60,000 nt of DNA from Symsagittifera roscoffensis (GCF_963678635.1 NC_087069.1:25720303-25780302); one strand, 5' to 3'. Shown: positions 8,877-21,400, numbered from the stretch's first letter. A program made the numbers and translations. Notes: a model not told the origin generated them from the sequence alone.

Positions 8877-9795
8877 TGTGACATTCGACCAGAATGTGAA
8901 AAATGCAATCTCTGCAGAATTCGAATTTTTAGCAGCGAGCCTTCCGGATTGGTGATTATTAAGAACTAAGAACGTTATTGGAACGATTGGCCAGACGGTG
9001 AGGGCTGGAATATTCTGGTATTTTAAAATTTCAAAAATTCGAATTATGACGTCATATTTCTGAGAAACGTCAGAAACGGCCTTTTTGGCTAAAACAAGAA
9101 AGGAAAACAGAACAACATTAGCTGCGCTAACAACAACTACGAAATCGAGATTGGAAAACGACAACGAATTACAGAGTAACAGAGAACACTCCGAGTTGCA
9201 ACTATTGTGCCGCTACAATAGTTGCAAGGCCGTTGCGATCAACGGTGAAGGGTGAAAGACGACCTTCCGGATTAAGAAGAAATCAGGATTAACAAGCTTG
9301 ATTCAGCGGATTTGTCAATCCGGAGGGGTAAAGAAACTGAAACTTTTATCCTGTTACATAAACTTTTAGCTTCCCGTCATGTCCTGACTTGAATTTATTT
9401 AACATCTAGATTCATTTTGATAAGGATGAGAAGCTAGGAGTTGGGGGAAAGGGTTGATCCATCTTCGATGGAGATGATGATTTTTATCTACTGAACAAAA
9501 ACAATAGTAATATAATAAGTAGTAGCCCTGTTTTTAGGAGTGACCTCGTGGTCTGGGGATACTGAGACCCAGCCATGAGCTCACTATTTCTGCATGTAAT
9601 CTAGTTAATTTGAGTGTTTTGACCGAAGCCGAAAGCAGTAACGTTTTTGTCGACCCGATGTTAGAAAGACCACCGAAAAGTACTGGCTTGGTAGAGACGG
9701 TGAAAAGCATGCAAAGCTCTGTTTAGACGCTAGCCAGTCGTCTTAAGACTTAGTTTTGTCTTCCGTCGATATGTATCTTCCGGGCGAATGTTACA
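8877..9795 (+). repeat. 3' LTR of giant element copy 1 (919 bp)
   Basis: Begins TGTGACATTCG and ends CGAATGTTACA, giving an 11-base imperfect terminal inverted repeat and the TG...CA ends of LTRs. The boundaries come from comparison with the two LTRs of copy 2 (13951-14852 and 35875-36761), whose similarity stops at the same points. A covarying hairpin lies at 9196-9227. No canonical AATAAA was found in sense orientation. Confidence 0.88.
9196..9227 (+). other. Conserved LTR stem-loop (copy 1)
   Basis: Perfect 13-bp stem (TTGCAACTATTGT paired with ACAATAGTTGCAA) and a 6-base GCCGCT loop. In copy 2 two base pairs are changed on both sides so that pairing is kept. Confidence 0.7.
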
Positions 9796-12315
9796 CATGA
9801 GCTCTTTGATTAAAAAAAATTCGAGCAAATGACGTGTCACTTCCAAAACCCCATCCCCAAAATTCAAGCCCGCCTCTGAGAGACCTCGAGGAAAGAATAA
9901 AGCTAAAAAGTAGTAAGCTCGATGAGGGAAATGTAAAGGGAGGAATAAAGCTTGCTGCTTCGGAGGACGAAATAGCTCCTTTTTCAACTGATAACTATCA
10001 AAAATTGTTGTCTAAGCACCCTAAGCGAGACAAATTTGCAGCTCCAAATCCAGAAAATTAGGATAGTTTTTTCGTAACCGATTTCGACATATACAAAGCA
10101 ATAATGTCCTTTCCGAACGGATCAGCAGCAGGTCCTGATAAAATAGTTCCTCGAATTTTTGAAGATCTTGTTAGTAAGTCGAATGGCAGTGCAGCACTTA
10201 ATTTTCTGAAATTGCTTACTAAGCTGATAAACCTCATTGGAGATGGCAAAACACCCGAACCCCTAAGACCTTTTTTTTGGCGCAAAGCTTATCGCCCTCA
10301 TAAAAATAGACAGAGGTTTGAGACCGATTGCCATAGGCAACACGCTGAGACGTATCGCGTCTAAATGCGCTGGAAGCAAGGCCCTCTCCGAGCGACAAAA
10401 AATTTTCGCAAACGTACAGGTAGGATGCGGTACCAAACGAGGAGCAGAAATAGCTGCACACTCGTTTCGAAACCTAATTGAACGCGACGACAATCCAAAA
10501 TGCACTGTTCTTTGAAAACTAGATTTTAAGAATGCCTTTAACTCTCTAAATAGAGAAACAAGGCTGAATCATGTTTATTCAAATCGCCCCGAATTGTATA
10601 ATTACACCCATTGCGCGTATAGTAAACCTAGTTACCTTTTTACGGAAGCTCTATCATAATTTCAGAAGACGGAACTCAGCAAGGTGACCCTGAAGCCCCA
10701 CCCCTTTTTGCGGAAACAATTCAGACACTATTCAAACAGTTGGAGTCGAAAATTAACACCTGGTATTTAAATGATGGAAATTTAGCCGACGACTATAAGG
10801 TAGTACTCCGGGACCTTAAAAACATTCTGAAATTGGAACAAATTTACGGCCTGAGCTTGAACACTGAGAAGTGCGAACTTTGTTTTTTGGGACCGACTAC
10901 GAGTACACAGTATAATTCAATTTTAACACAATTTTTTCGAAAAATATGGCCCAAATCAAAAATTAAAAAAAAAGAAGAACTCCTCATTTTAGGATCTCAA
11001 ATCGGCGAACGTTGCCGAAAAGAATTGCTCGACGAAAAAATTAAGGAGCTTGAAAAAATTTCGGGTGTCATTGACAAACCGACTCCCATTATGGTTTTTA
11101 CCTCCTGAAAAATTGCTTTAGCATTCCAATACTATTTTTTTGCGTACAAGCCCTTGTTTTTTGCAAAATGATTTTTTGGAACGCTACAAATTACTAAGAA
11201 ATTCGTTATGCAAGGTCACTAATGTGAAAATGGATGATAATCAGTTTTTACATGCTGTTCTCCCGGCAGCCAAAGGTGGCTTGGGCGTTTCTTCCGCTCG
11301 TCTACTCGCTTTACCCGCTTTCTTAGCCTCAGCAACAGGAGCAAAAAAAGCCTTGAGCGAAATCTTTGGTATGGAGCATGTGGATGAAACCTATGATGAT
11401 GCGCTTCAACGGTGGTTTGAACTTGGAAAAATTGAAATGGCTCCTGAAAATGAAATCCAAAAAAATTGGACAGAGCCAATTTTTGACTGCGAAATTGCAG
11501 ACTTGATTTTACGACTCGAGCCAACGGACGTAAAAAGATTCAACGCGTTCCAAGATAGATTTGGCTCCCCATGGTTGAACGCCATCCCGTGCAAAAATTT
11601 AAGGTTAAAACTGTCGGAGCAACAACAAAGAATTGCGATGGGACTTCGATTAGGCTCAAAAATATGCGAACGGCATAAATGCGTGTGCGGAAAAGACGTT
11701 ACCGAGGATGGTTGGCATGGTCTTTCTTGCCTGAAAAATGCAGGGATATTCTCTAGGCATTCAAACCTGAATGTCCTTATAAAGAAGACTTTATCTTCTA
11801 CTCACATTCCGTCTGTTTTAGAACCATGACACCTCTACAGGACCGATCAGAAGCGATCAGACGGTTTGACGCTCGTTCCATGGGCTGTTGGTAAGCAGCT
11901 CTTGTGGGATGTAACGGTAGTAGACTTCTTAGCTCCTTGTAGGATTAATGCCGGGTCTGTTTGTAACCCTGGTACGGCTGCCGCTGAAGCGGAAGAGCAA
12001 AAAAATGACAAGTATAAAGATCTTGTAGATAATGGATATCTTTTTCAACCGCTAGTTTTTGAGATTCAGGGCACGGCCGGCCCCAGCACAGAAAATTTTT
12101 TGAGCAAGCTTTGTAAAAACCTAAGCATATGCACTGAGGAACCCAGAGCAGGCAGCTTTTTAAAACAGAGAATCTACCTGGCAATACAGATTGCGAACGC
12201 CGCTTGCGTACTCGGAACAATAAATGACAAACAACTTTCGACGAAATTTTTTATTTGTAACACGTATATTAAATTTTCTCGTGTCGAGTTGCGTGTTCTT
12301 ATTGAAGAAACGTAA
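9796..12315 (+). mobile_element. RT retroelement with C-terminal nuclease-like domain, degenerate
   Basis: Plus-strand coding remains broken by several frameshifts (open pieces 9834-10061, 10104-10364, 10318-10515, 10740-11108, 11140-11829, 11866-12315). RT landmarks: S-A-A-G-P-D (about 10125-10140), R-P-I-A-I-G-N-T-L-R-R (about 10318-10350), D-F-K-N-A-F-N, Q-Q-G-D-P, and Y-L-N-D-G where Y-x-D-D is expected, so one catalytic Asp is replaced. Then a G-G-L-G-V-S-S-A ... A-L-P-A-F-L-A-S block, a C-x-C/H-G-L-S-C zinc-like patch (about 11680-11740), and an R-S-D-G ... W-D-V-T-V-V-D ... E...K-Y segment (about 11850-12030) that fits the R-P-D-X12-14-D pattern of restriction-like endonucleases. No N-terminal APE domain is visible. 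Copy 1 of the giant element abuts it at 9796; its 5' part is not seen. Confidence 0.7.
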
Positions 12316-12669
12316 CCCGTATCGATTTTAATTGAAAAAGACTTCAACACTTGTCATCTTCTTTTATCATTATCACTTCCATATCTAAAAAAATCCAAGC
12401 ATTTTGACTGGAATACGTGATGAAGGGACTCCTGACTGTAACCTTGGTTACTATGATACTTTTGACCTGATTACATTGTATTAAAGAGAGAAAAAAAATT
12501 AAAGTCTACCTTGATCAATAAATGCATTATCACACTGTTATGCTATTTGTGTTTTTCAGTTTCTTATACTCCTCATGGTTGCATATGAAATTCCTCTTAA
12601 TTTGGTTCCAATTAAATTTATTGTGTCGTAGTATGATTTATTGCGTTATTTAATTTGTTTTCTGCTATT
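12316..12669. other. AT-rich stretch without a gene
   Basis: Tail of the preceding retroelement and unassigned AT-rich sequence. Nothing recognised. Confidence 0.5.
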
Positions 12670-13037
12670 TTCTGGATTGTTTAACCTGATAGCTGTGAGC
12701 GTCGGGTATGGTTTTGCGGAAGTTTTGCCCAAAGGTTGAAAATCTTCACATCGAAAGTTTCGGCTAAATCAGCATCCCCATAGTACACTAGCCCTGACGT
12801 CAAGTCTAGCGTCATCTTCAGTACTGGTTATTTTGTCCGCCTGCTAATGGTTGTCGTTGTGTCTTCGGTGTGAGATTCCAATTTTGAGGCAATGTAGGGA
12901 GCGAGGAAGTGGAAAATGTTGTTCGCAGGGTCTTGTATTCTGCGGTTCCCAGGCAAGCCTCAATTTTACGCCGTCTCTAAATTCAAATTCGTTGAGCGAA
13001 AACGTTGAGCTTTTCACTGCAAGCCAACTCAACTAAT
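12670..13037 (-). pseudogene. C-terminal fragment of the 44.6/47-kb RT-element family
   Basis: Minus-strand translation, with one stop, gives L-N-E-F-E-F-R-D-G followed by a T-E-D-D-A-R-L-D-V motif, matching the C-terminal part of the copies at 44557-46040 and 46965-48110 (T-E-D-D-A-R-L-D-I in the latter). The fragment stops abruptly at about 13037, where LINE-1 sequence begins. Confidence 0.6.
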
Positions 13038-13039
13038 TC

Positions 13040-13570
13040 ACTGCTCCTGGGGCCGATGTATGCAGCCTGCTCGAGGTGGCCCTGCCGATCGACAACAGTC
13101 GATCGCAAACTGCTACAATGCGTTCACGCTACTCTCTCCCACGCTACCCTCACGCTACTCTCTCCCTGCGGGTTTCACTGCGGATGAAGTCCGCAAATAC
13201 CTGGTGGTCTCTCTTCTTCTTCTATCCCTTCTACTCTGTGAAGACATCTCAAGCAACCCTGGCCCAAGATACCCCTGCTGCGTTTGTGCGCAACAAGTGT
13301 CTTAAAGCAACAAATACAGCTTCCAATGCAACAATTCCCGAAGATGGGTTCACGAAAAATGAGGCAAGAGACTACAACCAAACTGCAAGAGACTACAACC
13401 GGTCCTGGATCTGCCCTTCCACAGAACACATCAAAAACCCAGTCACCGTTCCCGGAAGAGCACCGGAAAAGCTTCGCGTCTTGCAGTGGAAGTGCAATGA
13501 CATCGGAAATAAGTGGTCAGAGCTCACTGTGGATCTTCTCCCCAAGATAACAAAAGCTAAGTTGTTGGTC
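13040..13570 (+). mobile_element. LINE-1, 5' part: 2A-like peptide, PHD finger, start of APE endonuclease
   Basis: A leucine-rich run then D-I-S-S-N-P-G-P (13243-13266), a broken PHD-type finger (C-C-V-C ... C-N-N ... W-V-H-E-K ... W-I-C-P, about 13270-13425, with frameshifts and a stop where the Cys after H-E-K belongs), then L-R-V-L-Q-W-K-C-N-D-I-G-N-K-W-S-E-L (about 13467-13520), the start of an APE endonuclease of Jockey/CR1-group LINEs. It stops at 13570, and the missing part resumes at 38861 in the same frame. A tandem copy of CACGCTACTCTCTCCC lies at about 13126-13166, and a short duplication within the PHD finger at about 13365-13400. Confidence 0.75.
13243..13266 (+). other. 2A-like ribosome-skipping motif (variant)
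   Basis: Encodes D-I-S-S-N-P-G-P after a hydrophobic leucine run. The consensus is D-(V/I)-E-x-N-P-G-P, so the Glu is Ser here. 2A sequences are established at the N-termini of APE-type LINE ORFs; activity of this variant is unknown. Confidence 0.6.
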
Positions 13571-13950
13571 TTTCGTTGCCTGATTTTTTTCAATAAAAAA
13601 GCTTCACTTCCCTCTGTTGAAGAAGTAAAAAATACAATCACAGAAAAAGTTCCTGCGATCATTGAAAATGCAATAACCGAGTCATTTAAAGGCGACGCTG
13701 TCGTTAAATCAATGCCTACCAATCCAAAAACTGAGCCAAGATCTGTTAATTCTTCTAGCAGTAAAAATTTGGAAATGAAATTAAACGGTATACCAGAGTT
13801 AACAATAGAGCCTGGTCAGCACTCCTCGGTTAAGAGGATGGAACATGGTGAGAAACATCTGGAAACCATATTGGAAACAATTGGTGACTGGGACAAAAGT
13901 AGCCTGGCAGGCGTGAAAAGACTTGGAGCGTTCAAAAAAGAGGCACCTAG
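13571..13950 (+). mobile_element. LINE-2, 5' part: ORF1 coiled-coil region
   Basis: Codes for a Lys/Glu-rich ORF1 segment ending V-K-R-L-G-A-F-K-K-E-A-P, typical of the start of the RNA-binding domain of LINE ORF1 proteins. It begins abruptly within LINE-1 at 13571 (5' truncated) and is cut at 13950 by the giant element. The frame continues at 36765 with R-P-R-S-L-L-V-T-F-K. The apparent 308-codon ORF 13076-14002 runs through three elements (LINE-1, LINE-2 and LTR) and is not a real gene. Confidence 0.75.
13948..13950. repeat. Target-site duplication TAG (left)
   Basis: TAG here and TAG at 36762-36764 flank the 22.8-kb element. Removing the element plus one TAG restores the LINE-2 ORF1 frame. 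Three bases is short for this superfamily (usually 4-6). Confidence 0.55.
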
Positions 13951-14852
13951 TGTAACATTCGCCCGGAAGTATATATCGACGGAAAATAAACCTAAGCTAT
14001 AAAACGACTGGCCAGCGTCTAAACAAAGCTCTACATGCTCTTCACCATCTCTACCAAAGCCAGTTCTTTTGGTGGTCTTTCTAGCATCGGGTCGACAAAA
14101 ACGTTACTGCTTTCGGCTTCGGTCAAAAACTCAAATTAACTTAATTATATGCAAGAATAGTGAGCTCATGGCTGGGTCTCTATATCCCCAGACCACTAGG
14201 TCACTCCTAAAACAGGGCTACTACTACTTATTATATTACTTTTGTTTTTGTTCAGTAGATAAAAATCATCATCTCCATCGAAGATGGATCAACCCTTTCC
14301 CTCAACTCCTAGCTTCTCGTTATCAGAAAATGAATCCAGATGTTAAATAAATTCAATTCAGGACATAACCAGGAACCTAAAAGTTAGTTTTTATCAATTC
14401 GAGTTCAGGTCTCGAGACCCCTCCGGATTCCTGAATCCGGGGAAGTAACACTCTTATTTCCTTTCCGGAAGGCTGGACTCACTGTTCCAACACCCTTCAC
14501 CGTTGGCGTGAATGGCTCTGTAACGATTGTAGCGACACAATCGTTACAACTCGGAGCAGTATCAAATAATTTCCAGTTGTATTTTTCTATTTATCGTCGT
14601 TGTTTCTATCGCAACTATCGTTGTTGTTGTGTTCCTTTTCTGATTATTCTCCAGAATGGCCGTTTCAGCATTTCTCAGAAATATGACGTCATCGTTCGAA
14701 ATTTTAAAAATTCAAAATACCAGAATATCCTGACCTTCACAGTTTGTCTAATCATTCAATTAACGTCGCTAATCTACTAAAACTGCCAATTCTCAAGGTC
14801 AGCGGCCACCAATTTGAAATTGCACTTTTGTCCATTCTGGTCGAATGTCACA
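13951..14852 (-). repeat. 3' LTR of giant element copy 2
   Basis: 902 bp, closely similar to 35875-36761 in the same orientation. Plus-strand ends are TGTAACATTCG and CGAATGTCACA. Small indels distinguish it from the 5' LTR, for example about 14400-14440, so the insertion is not recent. Confidence 0.9.
14519..14548 (-). other. Conserved LTR stem-loop (copy 2, 3' LTR)
   Basis: 12-bp stem with a 6-base loop, the counterpart of 9196-9227. Relative to copy 1, C-G becomes T-A at one pair and T-A becomes G-C at another, both compensated. The 5' LTR copy (36430-36457) keeps the second change but has one unpaired base. Confidence 0.7.
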
Positions 14853-15472
14853 CATTCCCCGGATAGCCCGGTCAATGTCCCCATTGAATCTCGTAGTCTT
14901 CACAAAAATGGTTCAGTGCCATCGAACAGAATTTACAAAATGCACGAAATTACTTTTATCCACGCCATATCGACACACTGCAGAACATAAATGGCATCGT
15001 ACTACACTACTATAGCCTTCCAAATTCTTTCACTAATCTGCACTTTCGAGGATATGACTTAAGATAAAACATTTTTTCTGACTTCCAATGTCAACGCCCT
15101 GTTTTAAAACTTTTTCTCCTAGGTTTTAAAAGGTGATAGTTTGCAGGACAGTCCTGCCAACCAACAAGCTAAAATTATCCTAATATGATTCTTCCCTTCG
15201 GAAATTTAGTTGTTATTGGTCCTGAATATTAAAACTAAGGAACTCTGTGGTTAGAAAGAACAATGAAATAATCTACCTCTTCAAGAGATTACCCAAGCCT
15301 TTCATGTCACCACAAAGTGATCAGTTGTCCTAATTGATTAAAAACAATCATGCAGGCTGGAATATTTAAATATACTCTTCACTCAAGCCTTTCTAAATAA
15401 ATAGTAAGTGTCTCTAACGCCACTAACTAAAATCAAAATGCAAATTTATAAATGCAACAAATTCTTTGATGT
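14853..15472 (-). other. 3' UTR of giant element copy 2
   Basis: Non-coding match to 8190-8876 in reverse orientation, including the GCAGGACTGTCCTGC hairpin near 15140-15154. Confidence 0.7.
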
Positions 15473-18400
15473 TCAAAACTCAACTAAATGTTTTCTTTCA
15501 GTTTCAATTACAACTTGGTTGCTTTGTTTCTCATTTGAGTTTTTTGTCACATGCCCGAAGCCCCAGTCACTTTCCCCTTCCATCATCACTCGGTGAACTT
15601 CATCATTCTCATCTACTGCATTGTAATCCGTGACGGTTGATCCTTTCTGCTTTTGTCTTTCAAAGTCACTGAAGTTCCCATTGGCGTATCCCATGAACTT
15701 CTTTCCCAGTACCGACACTAACTCCCCCTTAGTTCTCTCCGGAACGGCTGAGAATATTTTGCACAGTAACTCGTACAACTTTTCAGATATTCTCGCTAAT
15801 CTTACACATTATGGTACCGAGAAGGCTTGATCCACGATCGTTCTTGTACTTTTCACATCCACCACTACGAAAAGCACCGGGTATCTGCTCTTGCACGTTG
15901 GAGATAATGTCGATCTCACCAAATATTGCGCTCCCGACGGTCTGCGATATGTGTCACTGTGTCGGATGTTCATTTCCACCTCGATCGCTACCCTCCACCT
16001 TACTATGTGTTTTTGCTCAGTCTGCAAAACTCCTGGGAACACTTCTACACTGATGGCCGTGACCATCTCATGCTTTTGTTCTAGATTCAATAGTGACTCT
16101 AAAGAATCAAACATGCTGTAGAATCCTAGTGCAGTCACTAGATTCACTTCGGTTCCTCCATGGCAACCTGCAATTAGTTCCGTTACTGTTTTCGCCTTCA
16201 AGACAATGTTCCCAAACAAAATCGTCAACTGCTTGTGCTGTTTCTCCAGGGTCCAGGGTCTTCACGCAATCCAGACCTCCACAGACGTGACCTTCCAGTC
16301 CACAGACTTCTGCCGGATAGCTACCAGGTTTGACCCAGTCCTCTGGTCCCCAGCCAGGCAACTCTACCTTGTCTTCTCCGTTGCTCTTAGAGGCTGTTGT
16401 CATCATGTTTTATATAATGTTAAGAACACGCAGGTTTCAGTCTGAGTTCAATTCTCTCTGTACGTCTTGTGTCGCACGTAACATCGAATCAGCGTTGGGA
16501 CTAGGACACCATGATGGTTTCATCAGTTCCCACACCACCGTCAAGCTCGTTCTCAGCAGTTCGTCTGAGAATCCCAATCCAAATTCTATTCCTTTGTCAG
16601 ATTTTGGCACCGAAGGTGCGGCCACTTTTTCCTCTAAGACTAGTCCCAGCCTGGTCTGCTGATTAGCAGCGCTTCTTATTGTTGCAACTCTCGACGTCCA
16701 GAATCTTAGCAACACTGCTTGCTCGTAATCAAAGAAGCAATCGCGTATGTCCTCATTTAGGAAAGGGTTTTACGCTATCCCTATGATTCCGGACACGTAA
16801 ATGTAGGACTTCTTTCTGATTGGTCCACAGTATTCGGCACAGTATACTGGATTTCGGCATTGCTCCCATGGATTACTTAGTGAGCCTCAGCTCTTTGTTT
16901 TACAATCTCCTTATTTCGTCTAATTTCCTCATGGGTTCTAGATCCACGGGTTCTTTCATGTTCACTCGCATTGGTTTGCTTTGATGCATATCCAGCAGTG
17001 CTAGCAAGAGCAAGGCTTTCGCTCGTTCATCGCCTTCTCTTAGCATCTTGACACAAGTTCTCAATGCTGGTATTGAAACTTGTTCTATCATGAACCTAAT
17101 GAAACAGAGAGCGTCTCTCCGCTTTGCGCACGCTATTGCTGCTTCCTCTTGGATTATCAGATCTCTCATGCTCTTCATTAAGAATACCTTTTCTTCCTTT
17201 GATCTCTTCCTTTCTTCTGAATCATATTCCACGCAAGTCAGTCCAATCATGCACCAAGCGAACCTCAGTTTTAGCTCAGTTCTCACGTAAGGTACTGCTA
17301 TCAGAGCGTGTATCATCGGCGTGGTTCTCATCTCTTCTTCGAAGTACCGTAACACTACCGCTCTCCATGGAAGGCTCACCAACTGCTCTATCGTTTCTGC
17401 GTGCATCTCAGACAATAACAGAGTCCCGTATGCTTTCTGCTTCAGGTTGGTGCCTTGCATCATCGTTTCCAAATAACCTTCCATGGCACTTTTGTCTTCC
17501 AGAGCCATTAAGCGTCCTCTGGCCGAATTTCTGTACTCCAACATCTCCATGTATCCATTGGCGGGTTCATCTATCGATACAGTTTCCAACACTGTCAGTC
17601 GGTTATATTCCACTGAGACTAGCTGTCCTACATCACTTCCTTTTCCATGGTTCACGAGAGACAGTTTAAAGTCTTTCATAGTACCCTCTCCACATTGGCT
17701 GAGTATTTTCATTTCTAATGTTGCTCCAGTCAGAGTGCGGTCACTCCTGTTGGTTTTGAAACCAGTTGATTTTATCCCTGCCATGAGAGTGGGTGGCACC
17801 ATCGCTACATCAGTCAACATCCTGTCTGTGCCAGGCAATCGATCATCACCCCGTCCCAAATCCATAGCTTCTTCGACTCGTTTTCTTTCCGCTGGGTTAA
17901 CAGCTTTTATCGAGATTTCGGAATCCACCTTCGTCTTTCCGGCCCTCCTCATGGTCACCTTGCTGCCCAGTTTCATCTTCATTTCATTAATCTTGTCAAT
18001 CACCAATTTTGATCGCATCGTTCCTTTCCGGGTTCTTGACAGATGTACCACTTCTCCTTTGTCTTCTTGCGGCGTCATCTTGATAGGAGAGTTTGCCTCA
18101 CTTTCGTCAGTGGCTGAGTCGATCAAAAACTCGCTCAATCTCCCTTCGCATTCGTCGAGTTTGTCAAGGATCTCCCGCATTAGTGGTCGGTTGAGACCTA
18201 GTTTCTAAATGGACTGGGACCGTAGCTCTGAACTACTGTCCAGACCTCTTCCATGAAGGCTACTCTGTCCATTCTACATACCGTCCTATTTTCATGGTCC
18301 CTGTGATGCACCTCCCACTCTTCTTTGGGCAACGTTCTCAAAAAATGTACTCTGGCAGCGCCTTCTATTCTTCTTCTCCTTGGTGATTCCATGAGAAGTC

Positions 18401-21400
18401 TTTGTTCTTCATCTTTAGAATTGCTCGGAGAGCCGCTCTCCGGCAAATTCTGGTTTGTTTCCATAAAGGCTGACGGGGGTTTCAGCGTGGAAGTACCCTC
18501 GTCTGCTGGCTCAGTCGTTTCTAACGCATCCGCGCCGCTTTCAAAATCACTGAGGAAATTGAAGTCTAGGCTGGATACTCCTACTGTTGATGCCTTATCG
18601 TCTTCTTTCTCGGCCAGATCGGGTTCCTGTTGCATATTTTCCTCCGATCGACGGCTTCCACCCATCATCTCTTTCTGATTTCTCTCTCGAATTTGAGGGC
18701 CCTTGCTCTTCACCTCTGGCCCCTTCCGGGAATTTCGGTATGATTAGCCTGCCAGCTGACTGATCTTCCTCCTCTTCATAAACTATTTTGACCTCCTCAT
18801 AGCCGAAGGGTGCTAAGAAGGTTCTCGTCTGAAGCGTTCCTCCCACCGTTAACTCCGGTTTCACACTCGTCAAGATCAAGGAGGCCTCTGGTAATTCGGC
18901 TCTGCCTCTCATCCTCATAGGCGCTAGATCCAGTTTCGCCCATTCCTCTTCAAATCCCGCAGGCTTTGCTGCGTTGCTTATTCGCCTTCTCGTTGCCTGA
19001 TCCGTGTAATCAAACTGCGTATACTGTAACACGGCGACATTTCTGCCCACAAAACAGGGATCCATCGTTTCCGAGAATTTCGCCATCCTCCTTTCATTGG
19101 TCTCAAAGATTCTCAACCTAGGGGTTGGCACTGCGGAGACTGCTCCGAGCAACATCCTTCTTATCAGAGGGAATTCAGGGATTTCCTCTGACAGCTTCTT
19201 GTAATCACACCAACCTTTCGTCTCTTCTCTCACCTTGTGGTATGCCGCAGTGAGTCGAGGAATTCTTGTGATCTCGCCATTTGTCTTGTCATAGGGCCTT
19301 GATTCCAGAGCTTTAGGAATACTTCAGTGTGCCCTCTGTCCACTTCTCCCATACGATCACAGAAGTGATCGTCGAAGTTGACGACCATCATCTCTGGCTC
19401 CGACATCTTTGCAAACAACAGATCTTCGCTCATGAGCTCTCGCAATACGTACTGCTCATACCAATTAAGCGCACTTCCGTCCACTGCTGATTTGAGATTC
19501 AGTTGCAGCACCGACCTCCTATATGCTTCCACTTTAACGTCAGGGAACGCAAACGTGACTGCTGGTCCATAGATCACTGTCACGAACTCCGTGGCTCCTC
19601 TGGTCAACGCTAAGGGATCGATTCTCATAGCTAAGCTCAGATCAGTTAGCAGGGGCATGCCCCCAACATGTCGTCGCACGTCTTCCTCCCTCTGGATTGT
19701 TTCATACTCTCCTGTTCCAAAGCGATTCTGCTGCAGGAGGTACTGGATAAGAGTATGTCTCAAACCGCTTATCTTGTTCCAGAAATCCGTAGCTCGCTTC
19801 ATGTCTATCTTCCTCACATTCTCTCTCATCTGCTCTGGGTAGCGCGTAAAATTCATCAGTCATCCCAAGTTTCCATGCGTTATCGCGATCAACGTTAGAA
19901 GTCCATCTAATCGCAAGTTTTGAACTCCTTCGGTGAGCAGCGCCGCCGTTCCTTTCACAAAGTTTTCTGCTCCAAACTTCACGAACAAGGCTAGTAGCTC
20001 AACGATCGATACTTCCACTACCGCTTGGAGGAATTCTTTTATCAAATATCGAGAAAATGTTGGGTAAATTTTAGCCAGGAAGGACGCGGTCCATCCGGCT
20101 CCTAGCCCTTCCAGCATGATATCAGTCGGGTCAAATCCTTCTTCCCCCTCACTTTCTGGGTCCAGAAAATTTGCAGGGTAACTTGGCACACTCTGTTCAC
20201 GAACTCGGCTGACTTCTCTTCAGCCTTTTTGGCCAAGTTCACCTCCTTCAGTAAGTAGGCATGGATCTTCCTGATCATTACTGGTCCTTGCTCGAAAGCA
20301 TCCGCGCCCAATGCTGCTATCCGAGGGGTTAAGTGCAGCCACTGGTTAGCCTCTGGTTTCGTTCTCAGAACCATCGCTTCCAGATGAGCTCTGGTCTCCA
20401 TGGAGTTCTCCCTTCTCTCTCCTCCTTCTTTTACTGCCATGCCTCGGAACCACAAATCGTTTGACATTGCTACGATTACTCGATGGTCATCGTCAATTCC
20501 TGGCTTCAATTCAAGTTGTCGACTGAAGTAGAACAGTTCCAACCCCAGCACTTCGTCCAATACTAGCATGTGTAGTGAATGGTCCTTGAATCCTCTCATC
20601 GCATTCGAAGTTTCCGACCATACCGCAGGTAATTCAGCTTTGAGTGGCCTCAGAATCTTCATCTCTATCTCGCGATTTGGGGCAGATATGATCACATCAA
20701 GTTTTCCTTCCGAGAGCAAAGCCATAATTGCATACGCGAACTTCAGTCCTGCATATAACGGAGACAGTGCAAACACGGCTCTCGGTGTTATTTTAGTGAA
20801 GGCACCTTCTTTCAGAGTGTCCACTACGTCACCCATTGACTCGAGGATATCTTCTGCTCAGGAAACCTCTGCTGTGTAGATTGTCATTGATGCCAGCGAA
20901 CAAAATTGTAATTGGGTTCATCTCTGTCTGCCTTTGTACTCCGATTGCCATCGACCCGGATTGCATTAGGTCCAGGTTGACCGCTGCCAACATTATAACA
21001 TCAGGCCAAAACAGAGACTTGGAGGTATATACGAAGTCTGAACTTGCGACTATCATAATCTTGGCCTTCCTCATTTCTGCCTTCTCATATGCAGCAAAGA
21101 TGGTCTCATCTTTCTTTATCGCCCTCAACCCACCGTATCTCTGAATATCACCTTCTTGATTCACTTGTTTCGGGTACGCTCTTTCTTTAACGTGGCCTGA
21201 AGGTGCTTTCACCTGCCTCAACATCTTAACATGTCGTCCAATTGGTGCCCTCGTCGTCAGGAATCTTGCGGGTCTTTCTTCTCAATTTCTTTCGTCATGA
21301 TTCAGTTTCACGTCTTGTAACGGTCTTGCGTTCACTGGACCCATTGTTTTGTTCAAGGGCAGTCCCTCTAAATCGGCAAACCTCAAGGCAGTTGTAGAGT

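Larger units (their letters stand above)
1..9795 (+). mobile_element. Giant Ty3/gypsy-type LTR retrotransposon, copy 1 (3' part)
   Basis: The left end lies outside the window. What is present is the 3' half: the accessory polyprotein region (2-8068), a 3' UTR (8069-8876) and the 3' LTR (8877-9795). Its identity comes from co-linear similarity to the minus-strand copy at 13951-36761, which has gag-pol and both LTRs. The two copies are clearly diverged in both protein and DNA. Compared with copy 2 it lacks about 640 bp around 1675, but keeps about 950 bp (7246-8190) that copy 2 lost. The Ty3/gypsy assignment is inferred from pol of copy 2, since pol is not in view here. Confidence 0.9.

Noticed and set aside
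13076-14002. A 308-codon gene
   Set aside because: The frame runs through LINE-1, LINE-2 and the LTR in succession and is an accident of nested insertion.
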